This document shows, in pieces, positions 5,907 to 11,416 of a stretch of 11,416 nt of DNA (position 1 is its first letter; each line of letters opens with the position of its first letter). Made by a program: the position numbers and the translations under genes. The stretch lies in the NCBI GenBank assembly GCA_028688235.1, contig JAQTYP010000064.1, forward strand, positions 1 to 11,416. Direction: 5' to 3'. This DNA is from Methylomonas sp. GTDB lineage: Bacteria > Pseudomonadota > Gammaproteobacteria > Methylococcales > Methylomonadaceae. Below the pieces are notes generated by a model. That model was given only the letters and a program-made list of their open reading frames with translations, had not been told where the DNA came from and did not search any database.

Positions 5907-8303
5907 ATGCTGCAACATTTAAAACTACCGCCGTCGGCATTAAAGCTGGCGATAAGCCTGCCCGACATTCCCTCTACTGAAGTTGTTAACCCACGTGCCG
6001 GCATCGTCGGCCAGCCGCGCGCGCAATCGGCGTTGACCTTCGGCGTCGCGATGAAAGCACCCGGTTACAACATCTTCGTGATGGGCGAACCCGGCACCGG
6101 CCGGCTGTCCATGGTCAGCCATTATTTGGCGACTTATGCCGAACAGCAGGAATCGCCGCTGTCCTATGCCTACGTCGACAATTTCGAAAACCCGCGCGAA
6201 CCCGTCGCTATCGAATTGCCGTCCGGCGAAGGCCACGAATTCGGCAAAGACATCGAAAAGTTGATCGACGACATCCTGGCGACGTTTCCGGCAGCCTTCG
6301 AAAGCCCCAGCTATCAACAAAAGAAAACCGCGATAGAACGCCGCTTCAATCAACGTTACAACGAAGCCATAGATTTGGTCGACAACAAGGCCAGAGCCAT
6401 GAACGTGGCCTTGTATAGAGACAGCGACACCATCACCTTTTTACCCATCCGTGACAATAAAGCCCTGGACGAAGAGCAATTCACGTTACTGCCGCAAGAA
6501 GAACGCGATGCCTTCCATCAACACACCGAAGAGCTCGAAGAATATCTAGGCGACGTGTTGCTGGAACTACCGCAATGGCGTAGAACGCTGGTCGAAGAAT
6601 TGCGCCAGCTCGATAACGACACCATCAAGCAAGCGTTGGAACCCTTGTTTGCCGAGTTGAACGACAAATATCAAAACGTCGACAACGTCATCACCTATCT
6701 GGCCGAAATCGAGAAAAACTTAAACAATACCATCAGCGATTTTCTGATGCCCAGCCGCAACCAGGAAACCCGCGAAACCACGGCCAAGCGCCAGATGCTG
6801 ATAGAACAATATCTGCCCAATGTGTTGGTGGATTGCAAACACGAAGGCAACGGCGCACCGGTCATCTACGAGCCGCATCCGATTTACCAAAACCTGTTCG
6901 GCCGCATCGAATATATCAGCGACCAAGGCACGCTGGTCACCAATTACCGGCGCATCTGTCCCGGCTCATTGCACCGCGCCAACGGCGGTTATTTAATTTT
7001 GGACGCCGAGAAGGTCTTGACCTATCCCTTCGTTTGGGAGGGTTTAAAAAGGGCCTTGAAAGCCGGCAAGATCGAAATCGAATCGCCGTTTTCGGAACTC
7101 GGCATCAACACCATCACGCTAAAACCCGAAGTCATTCCGCTGAACGTCAAGGTCATCCTGGTCGGCGATCGCGATATCTACTATCTGCTGGAAGAACTGG
7201 ACAGCGAATTCAACGAAATGTTCAGGGTGTTGGCCGATTTCGATGATCACATCAAGCGCACGCCGAACCACGTTGCCCAATTCACGCAATCGATGATCAC
7301 GCATTCCAAGGATTCCGGCGCCAAACCTCTAACCGACGCCGCACTGCTACGCCTGATAGAACACAGCTGCCGGCTAGCAGAACACCAAAGCCGGCTGTCC
7401 GCGCACGTGAACAACTGCCTGGAAATCATCGCCGAAGCAAATTTATTGACCAACCAAACCCGCGTCGCCAACATCGATAAATCCGAAATCGAGCTGGCTT
7501 TGGCTGCACGGGAACAACGTAACGGCCGCATCGCCGAAGCTATCCTGGAGGAAATGCTGGAAGGCACCATCCTGATAGACACCGACGGCGAGGCCATTGG
7601 CAAGGTCAACGGCCTGACCGTCATGGACATAGGCGGCAGCAGTTTCGGCGCCCCGGCCCGCATTACCGCGACCGTGCATCCCGGCTCGCGCGGCATCGTC
7701 GATATAGAGCGAGAAGTGGAACTAGGCCAGCCCATCCATTCCAAGGGCGTGATGATTTTGACCGGCTATCTCGGCCACTGTTACGCCCAGCAATTCCCGC
7801 TGGCCATCTCCGCCAGCATCGCGATGGAACAATCCTACGGCCATATCGACGGCGACAGCGCCTCGCTGGCGGAACTGTGCTGTTTGATTTCTGCCCTGAC
7901 TCGCACCCCTATCCGGCAAGGCTTCGCGTTGACAGGCTCCATCAACCAATACGGCGAAGTGCAGGCCATAGGCGGAGTCAACGAAAAAATCGAAGGCTTT
8001 TTCGAACTTTGCGCCGCCCGCGGCTTGACCGGCAAACAAGCGGTGATCATTCCGGCCTCCAACAAGCCCAACCTGATGTTGAAGCAGGAAGTCATAGACG
8101 CCGTCGAGCAAGGCTTGTTTGCGATTTACACCGTGACTAACGTCGACGAAACCCTAAGCTTGCTGATGGGCCGCGACGCCGGCACCCTAGACGACGAAGG
8201 CCAATATCCCGAAAACAGCATCAACTTCAAGGCCGTAGCCCGCCTGAAGGAAATATCGGAAATGACTCAGGACGAGGATAAGGAAACCGAACTAGGAGCC
8301 TGA
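5907..8303 (+). CDS. Lon-like ATP-dependent serine protease (AAA_32 / YcbZ-LonB type)
   Basis: A 798-residue AAA+ protease of the family containing E. coli YcbZ; a degradation role in protein quality control is known only in outline for the family. The P-loop is GEPGTGRLS (60-68), with Arg66 where most Walker A motifs have Lys. Walker B is GGYLILDAE (360-368). Between them is a long charged helical insertion (about 180-300), typical of this family and absent from LonA. The C-terminal Lon protease domain has the Ser-Lys dyad: Ser651 in DGDSAS and Lys694 in NEKIEGF, 43 residues apart, the same spacing as Ser679-Lys722 in E. coli Lon. There is no LonA N-domain. The ATG at 5907 has no strong ribosome site, so coupling to ribA nine bases upstream is likely. 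Confidence 0.93.
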   Translation: MLQHLKLPPSALKLAISLPDIPSTEVVNPRAGIVGQPRAQSALTFGVAMKAPGYNIFVMGEPGTGRLSMVSHYLATYAEQQESPLSYAYVDNFENPREPVAIELPSGEGHEFGKDIEKLIDDILATFPAAFESPSYQQKKTAIERRFNQRYNEAIDLVDNKARAMNVALYRDSDTITFLPIRDNKALDEEQFTLLPQEERDAFHQHTEELEEYLGDVLLELPQWRRTLVEELRQLDNDTIKQALEPLFAELNDKYQNVDNVITYLAEIEKNLNNTISDFLMPSRNQETRETTAKRQMLIEQYLPNVLVDCKHEGNGAPVIYEPHPIYQNLFGRIEYISDQGTLVTNYRRICPGSLHRANGGYLILDAEKVLTYPFVWEGLKRALKAGKIEIESPFSELGINTITLKPEVIPLNVKVILVGDRDIYYLLEELDSEFNEMFRVLADFDDHIKRTPNHVAQFTQSMITHSKDSGAKPLTDAALLRLIEHSCRLAEHQSRLSAHVNNCLEIIAEANLLTNQTRVANIDKSEIELALAAREQRNGRIAEAILEEMLEGTILIDTDGEAIGKVNGLTVMDIGGSSFGAPARITATVHPGSRGIVDIEREVELGQPIHSKGVMILTGYLGHCYAQQFPLAISASIAMEQSYGHIDGDSASLAELCCLISALTRTPIRQGFALTGSINQYGEVQAIGGVNEKIEGFFELCAARGLTGKQAVIIPASNKPNLMLKQEVIDAVEQGLFAIYTVTNVDETLSLLMGRDAGTLDDEGQYPENSINFKAVARLKEISEMTQDEDKETELGA

Positions 8304-8379
8304 CAGTTCCCACCAACATCACAAACCCGCTAAGTTCATGGAGCGGCGGGCACCTTATTGTCCAACAATACCTCACTAA

Positions 8380-8557
8380 GGAAGCGCTGAACAAATCAAA
8401 ATGTGAGCCGTATCCGGCGACCTAAACGCAATTTTTTCCAAAAATGCGCGTAATGATCGTTCAAATAGCCCTAATTCATTCGTTTATTATCCCCGTCTAC
8501 AGTGTTTGTACACACGGTAGACGGCATGGCTGAAATTCCGATTTAATCAGCGACTCC
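8380..8557. mobile_element. MITE-like or insertion-sequence remnant with inverted ends
   Basis: GGAAGCGCTGAACAAATC (8380-8397) is matched in inverse orientation by GATTTAATCAGCGACTCC (8540-8557), 14 of 18 positions identical. The interior of about 140 bases has no credible ORF. It contains two hairpins: CGCA/TGCG with T5/A5 at 8427-8448, and a strong stem at 8493-8524. No transposase and no clear flanking target duplication is visible. It occupies the middle of the 372-base gap between the lonB-like gene and the cupin gene. In the rest of that gap (8304-8379 and 8558-8675) I see only weak hairpins, including CCGCT/AGCGG at 8327-8346 without a T tract, and no gene. Confidence 0.55.
8493..8524. 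repeat. Strong hairpin inside the 8380-8557 element
   Basis: CCGTCTAC (8493-8500) and GTAGACGG (8517-8524) are perfect inverted arms. Inside them GTGT (8502-8505) pairs with ACAC (8512-8515) around the loop TTGTAC. With one A-G mismatch this is a 12-pair stem. No T tract follows on either strand, so a terminator role is not supported. It fits a folded internal part of a miniature element. Confidence 0.6.
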
Positions 8558-8675
8558 CAAAAGAGCTGCCTCCCTCATTGCAGTATTGGGGACTTTATCG
8601 CTGAATTCATCGGTATGCGTGTCCAATTTTCAAACGCCCCGGGGAATATCCTTACTCGGACAACCCGAGATGCGC

Positions 8676-9053
8676 TCAGCCTTCCACCAGCAAAGCCTGG
8701 CTCGGATAGGATATTTCCAATACAAGACAACCCTCGTCGGTCTTGAAGGGCCCGTGTCGTTCCCCAGGCGGTCGACTGGCGTAATGACCGGTCTCCAGCC
8801 ACAAATCGAAAGCGGCATCGTAAAGACGGCCGGATACGATGAAAATTTCCTCGGGATAATCGTGACAACTGGTGCCAAGTTTGCAGGTATCCGCTCCCGG
8901 TTTGAAGCGGGTCAAACGCGTGTAATCGCCATTTTTTTCATCGCTTGCCAACGTCAGTTGCTCGACGAGACCGCCGGTATTTTCAATCGTCTGCCATTGG
9001 TCTTGCCTATCCGGAATTAATGGATTCCAATAAGTCGCCGTGCTTTTGCTCAT
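8676..9053 (-). CDS. Cupin-fold protein, ChrR-like
   Basis: A 125-residue single-domain cupin, a small beta-barrel that usually binds a metal ion. Cupin motif 1 is seen as PGADTCKLGTSCHDYPEEIF followed by VSG (residues 52-75, with His64 and Glu68/69). Motif 2 is GHYASRPPGERHGPF (89-103, with His100). The PEEIFIVSG and RPPGxxHGP patterns resemble the cupin half of ChrR anti-sigma factors and stand-alone relatives. The anti-sigma N-terminal zinc domain is absent and no ECF sigma gene is adjacent, so an anti-sigma role is not supported. The ATG at 9053 has a strong GGAGG ribosome site four bases upstream. The product is cytoplasmic; the substrate is unknown. Confidence 0.82.
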   Translation of the reverse strand: MSKSTATYWNPLIPDRQDQWQTIENTGGLVEQLTLASDEKNGDYTRLTRFKPGADTCKLGTSCHDYPEEIFIVSGRLYDAAFDLWLETGHYASRPPGERHGPFKTDEGCLVLEISYPSQALLVEG

Positions 9054-9137
9054 TCGTCCTCCGTTTGATCATCGATAAACCCACGCCCCGAATACTAAAC
9101 CTCGCCCCTGCCGAAAAAACAACGCAGAAGAAATCGT

Positions 9138-9160
9138 TTGACCGGGAACATGCCGGTCAA
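9138..9160 (-). terminator. Hairpin downstream of the 9182 gene, possible terminator
   Basis: TTGACCGG (9138-9145) and CCGGTCAA (9153-9160) form a perfect eight-pair stem with a seven-base loop, 22 bases beyond the stop of the minus-strand gene. On that strand it is followed by ACGATTTCTTC, only partly T-rich, and then a T6 run at about 9115-9120. It could be a weak intrinsic terminator or an operator upstream of the cupin gene. Confidence 0.4.
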
Positions 9161-9181
9161 TCAGAGGGCCTGGCCAGCAAT

Positions 9182-9547
9182 TCAATATATTCGGCTTGTT
9201 CGCGCCTCGCACTCCCTCTCGCACTGTAAGTTGATTAATTCGCCGATCGTTAGCGGCTCCGCGTCCGCTTCTATGCACACCGACACATGCCCCCAGTCTG
9301 CGGGCAGAACGAACTGAAAAAAACTGCCATAACGCACCAGCAGGTAATCGAGCCCTCCGCAGTCGATGTTTCCGCGTTGCGAAGCCAATTTCAGCAAGGT
9401 GGGGTTAACCAATAATTCCTCGTATCGGTCACTCTCCGAACTGCTGGCACCCAACTTGCCGAGCTTCGATTTCGAACGGAGCTGGCCATTCCGGTAGACG
9501 GCAACGTAGCGAATGCTGTCAGACAATCCGAATATGTTATCGATCAT
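9182..9547 (-). CDS. Small protein of unknown function, possible roadblock/LC7 fold
   Basis: I do not recognise this gene with confidence. From the ATG at 9547 it gives 121 residues, MIDNIFGLSDSIRYVAVYRNG and onward. An AAGAGA site lies six bases upstream of that codon. The ATG at 9562 (MKRNSM) is in frame but has no purine-rich site before it. The layout is an N-terminal helix, then strands (IRYVAVYRNGQL), a helical middle (YEELLVNPTLLKLASQRG), then strands (LDYLLVRYG, FFQFVLP, HVSVCIEA). That order resembles roadblock/LC7 proteins, small dimers that regulate GTPases or motility; this is inference from pattern only. The tail CERECEARTSRIY is charged. There is no signal peptide or membrane helix. 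The neighbours are unrelated, with gaps of 128 and 86 bases. Confidence 0.7.
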   Translation of the reverse strand: MIDNIFGLSDSIRYVAVYRNGQLRSKSKLGKLGASSSESDRYEELLVNPTLLKLASQRGNIDCGGLDYLLVRYGSFFQFVLPADWGHVSVCIEADAEPLTIGELINLQCERECEARTSRIY

Positions 9548-9633
9548 GCTGTTTCTCTTCATCCATAAGGGAAGGCGTCGGCGCCCCTCTCAAGTATTGG
9601 CGAAAAACGCCATCCTCACCGCGCAACAACACC

Positions 9634-10725
9634 CTATTTCCTATTACGCCGCAAACCGAGGAGACCAGCAAGGCCTGAGCCCATCAACCAGACAGCCCCA
9701 GGCACGGGAACAGGAGCAGCCGTCTTGTAAGATAGCTCAATGCCGGGCACATTCAGCGATGCGATGCCGGCGCTGAAGGTGTTCATGTAATTGCCGTAGA
9801 CAGTCTTCTCTCCGGCGTCTCCTTTATAATACACATAGGTGCTGATTCCCAAGCCGGCGGAAATGGCAAGCTCAGCGCCGACATAGGTTTGAAAATCGAT
9901 AGTCTGTACGAGGTTGGGCGCCGTGCCTGAAAATACGCTCCCGAAGGAACCGCTATAGGTGTTGTACTCGCTGTCGGCTGCCGTTTCCACTCCATTGCTG
10001 CTAGTACTCCAACTCCAATCCTCCCTCGTGTCGTTCGTGCCGTCGTGATCGGGGTCATTCTGCTCTATCCACCAGGGGTAGTCTGTACCGTACACCCGCT
10101 CTATATAGCCCCAGCTCCTAGAATCGTTAATTTCTTTCGCCTGAAACGCGAAGCTCGCCACTACCTCGGGGCGGTTGCCCGGCCCCAAGTGGTTTAGGTC
10201 GGTAATGCGGTAGCCAGCGTCGACACTAACAAAACCGCCTTCACTGACGTCATAGCCATAGGTAATTACGCAGGGTATCACAGTGCAGCCCTGATGAGTC
10301 GAGTAAATCCCTTCGAAATTAATTGCAAGTCTTAAGGTAACTGGGTCGCCAACGGAAAGACCGGAGCTTCCGGCATTGACGGTCAGGGTTTTATCGAAAC
10401 TTGAATTAATAACCGCCTCGGCGTTGTTGGAAGGCGTTTCGTTTTGCCCTGTACGCGCCCATGAATACGCAGAAGCCCGCAAGGTCTGGGTGGCCGCATC
10501 CGCATAGCCCGAGGTATGGTTTCCGGTGGGAGATCCATCGATAACAGGTGGATGATACTCTCCAGGGACGTAGTAGTTATGCTTGACCGGAGCACTGTCA
10601 TCAGAGTAGGAAAAATGTGTCGTGGTGTTGCCGCGGTACTCCCATCCGGAGATTCGGGATGAAGCGTGACCATGGCTCAGTGGAATCATTATCAGGCCGA
10701 GAACGGCCGACGAGTGTTTTAACAT
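9634..10725 (-). CDS. Exported PEP-CTERM-family protein with VPVPG sorting tail
   Basis: A 363-residue secreted protein, probably processed by an exosortase. The N-terminus, MLKHSSAVLGLIMIPLSHGHA, is a short signal peptide with likely cleavage after HGHA. The C-terminus has the three-part sorting signal: VPVPG (about 339-343), a hydrophobic helix AVWLMGSGLAGLLGL, and the basic end RRNRK. This is closest to the VPLPA-CTERM variant. The body is rich in Ser, Thr, Gly, Tyr and Asp with beta-strand pattern, one close cysteine pair (CTVIPC, about 147-152) and a DPDHDGTND loop (about 224-232) resembling a calcium-binding EF-hand loop. The ATG at 10725 has a strong GGAGGGGAG site; the ATG at 10767, 14 codons upstream, has none. 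No exosortase gene is in the window. The body's function is unknown; surface or biofilm roles are typical of the class. Confidence 0.83.
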   Translation of the reverse strand: MLKHSSAVLGLIMIPLSHGHASSRISGWEYRGNTTTHFSYSDDSAPVKHNYYVPGEYHPPVIDGSPTGNHTSGYADAATQTLRASAYSWARTGQNETPSNNAEAVINSSFDKTLTVNAGSSGLSVGDPVTLRLAINFEGIYSTHQGCTVIPCVITYGYDVSEGGFVSVDAGYRITDLNHLGPGNRPEVVASFAFQAKEINDSRSWGYIERVYGTDYPWWIEQNDPDHDGTNDTREDWSWSTSSNGVETAADSEYNTYSGSFGSVFSGTAPNLVQTIDFQTYVGAELAISAGLGISTYVYYKGDAGEKTVYGNYMNTFSAGIASLNVPGIELSYKTAAPVPVPGAVWLMGSGLAGLLGLRRNRK

Positions 10726-10772
10726 TTCTCCCCTCCAAATGGATACATATGAACTTACCGATTGCAAAACTA

Positions 10773-10829
10773 ATAAAAATGGGGCCTGAACATGAACATT
10801 TTTTCTTTAAAAGCTCATCCTCAAGCCCC
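10773..10829 (-). terminator. Intrinsic terminator after the CBM2 gene
   Basis: On the minus strand GGGGCTTGAGGATGA (10829-10815) pairs with TCATGTTCAGGCCCC (10795-10781): 14 of 15 positions counting two wobble pairs, with a 19-base A/T-rich loop. ATTTTTATT follows at 10780-10772. It lies about 100 bases past the stop at 10928 and upstream of the PEP-CTERM gene, so it should separate the two transcripts. Confidence 0.75.
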
Positions 10830-10927
10830 GAAAACCATTTAAGGCAGCCGGCTTCCCCAGAGTGGAACGTCCTTGTGATGGGACCGGCCAAAATATTCCA
10901 TGCACTTCCCTGTGCCGAGTTCCCTCT

Positions 10928-11416
10928 CTAGCGGCTGGCGCAGAAGCCAAAGCTGGTCGACGCGCCGCCGGCCAGGACCGCATTCCAGGCCTCGCCCTGC
11001 ACCTGCAACGCGATGCCGGACTGGCTATAAATACCGTTCCACAGATTGTCGACCCGGCCCTCGATGTTCAGATCGACAGCCCATTGCTGGCTGCTAGCCC
11101 CTTGATTGCTGACCGCGACCGTCGCACAGTAGCCTGAGCCCCAATCGGAATCGACATGCAGACTGTGATGGATCTGACCGGGTGCCGCGTCGGTTTCGTC
11201 GCCGTCGTCGGCTGAAGCACAACCCGGATCGGCCGGATAATCGGCCAAGCCGTCACCGTCATTGTCGATCTGGTCGTTACATATCGCGGCGACGGCCGAA
11301 CGGTCGGCGCAGAAGCCGAAGCTCGCCGATTCGCCGGGCGACAGTTCCTTGTTCCATTCGGCACCCACCACCGTCACTTGCTTGCTGTTTTGCGCGTAAT
11401 CGGCGTTCCAGATATT
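10928..11416 (-). CDS. Secreted carbohydrate-binding protein with tandem CBM2 modules, C-terminal part
   Basis: The last 162 codons of a protein whose start lies beyond the window edge. It begins in the second half of one family-2 carbohydrate-binding module (WNADY...VTVVGAEWNKELSPGESASFGFCA). A linker follows containing CNDQIDNDGDGLADYPADPGC, an acidic Asp-rich loop often found in extracellular proteins and probably calcium-binding. Then comes a complete CBM2: SDWGSGYCATVAVSNQG, three exposed-type Trp positions, and GGASTSFGFCASR at the very end. The modules end in matching FGFCA(D/S)R and share a WN-Y-Q-S pattern, so they are duplicates. CBM2 modules usually bind cellulose, chitin or xylan and are attached to glycoside hydrolases or oxidases; the catalytic part, if any, is not visible. 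In-frame GTG codons near the edge are internal, not starts. Confidence 0.85.
   Translation of the reverse strand, partial: NIWNADYAQNSKQVTVVGAEWNKELSPGESASFGFCADRSAVAAICNDQIDNDGDGLADYPADPGCASADDGDETDAAPGQIHHSLHVDSDWGSGYCATVAVSNQGASSQQWAVDLNIEGRVDNLWNGIYSQSGIALQVQGEAWNAVLAGGASTSFGFCASR

Noticed and set aside
8326..8350. Terminator directly after the lonB-like gene
   Set aside because: Only a five-pair CCGCT/AGCGG stem with a ten-base loop and no T tract on the plus strand.
8571..8606. A further copy of the element's end sequence near CGCTGAATTCATC
   Set aside because: Only the CGCTGAA core matches; the rest is a restriction-site-like palindrome and the similarity is within chance.
8586..9020. 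144-residue plus-strand open frame opposite the cupin gene
   Set aside because: The minus-strand frame shows both cupin motifs and a strong GGAGG site; the plus frame shows no domain.
9596..9613. TGGCG-A5-CGCCA hairpin between the PEP-CTERM gene and the 9182-9547 gene
   Set aside because: Five pairs only, with the T run in the loop and none after the stem on the minus strand; not a convincing terminator.
1..11416. parS site search around parA/parB (consensus with central CACGTG)
   Set aside because: CACGTG cores occur near 2469, 5992 and 7403, but the flanking bases do not fit the parS palindrome, so none is called.

Overview
The window looks like a chromosomal, near-origin segment of a gammaproteobacterium, probably a Methylococcales methanotroph (Methylomonas or Methylobacter type). 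The class is supported by the conserved order mnmG-rsmG-parA-parB-atpI-atpB on the minus strand. The order-level guess rests on overall protein style and the short VPxP-type surface-sorting tail at 9634-10725, and is inference. Base composition by eye is about half G+C. I see no tRNA, rRNA, CRISPR array or intact transposase.

Region 1 (1-4989, minus strand) is the core housekeeping block. It begins at mnmG (tRNA wobble uridine modification) and runs through rsmG (16S rRNA methylation), parA and parB (chromosome partitioning). After a 291-base gap comes the ATP synthase operon, of which atpI and the first 37 codons of atpB are present. rsmG/parA and parA/parB overlap by a few bases and are surely co-transcribed. 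atpI has its own good sigma-70-like promoter.

Region 2 (5052-8303, plus strand) diverges from mnmG. It holds a small basic conserved-looking protein, a stand-alone GTP cyclohydrolase II (ribA, riboflavin pathway) and a large Lon-like ATP-dependent protease of the AAA_32/YcbZ type. Gaps of 27 and 9 bases suggest one operon.

Region 3 (8304-8675) is a non-coding gap. It contains a roughly 178-base element bounded by imperfect inverted repeats with two internal hairpins; it reads as a MITE or the shell of an insertion sequence.

Region 4 (8676-11416, minus strand) is accessory: a ChrR-like cupin, an unrecognised small protein with a possible roadblock/LC7 fold, an exported PEP-CTERM-family protein with a C-terminal sorting tail, and the C-terminal part of a secreted protein with two family-2 carbohydrate-binding modules. 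A strong intrinsic terminator separates the last two. These genes have separate spacing and do not form an evident operon; two of the four encode probable exported proteins.

I did not find a clearly new multi-gene system. The best leads are the miniature mobile element, the competing hairpins between mnmG and rsmG, the unrecognised small proteins and the surface/carbohydrate-binding pair.
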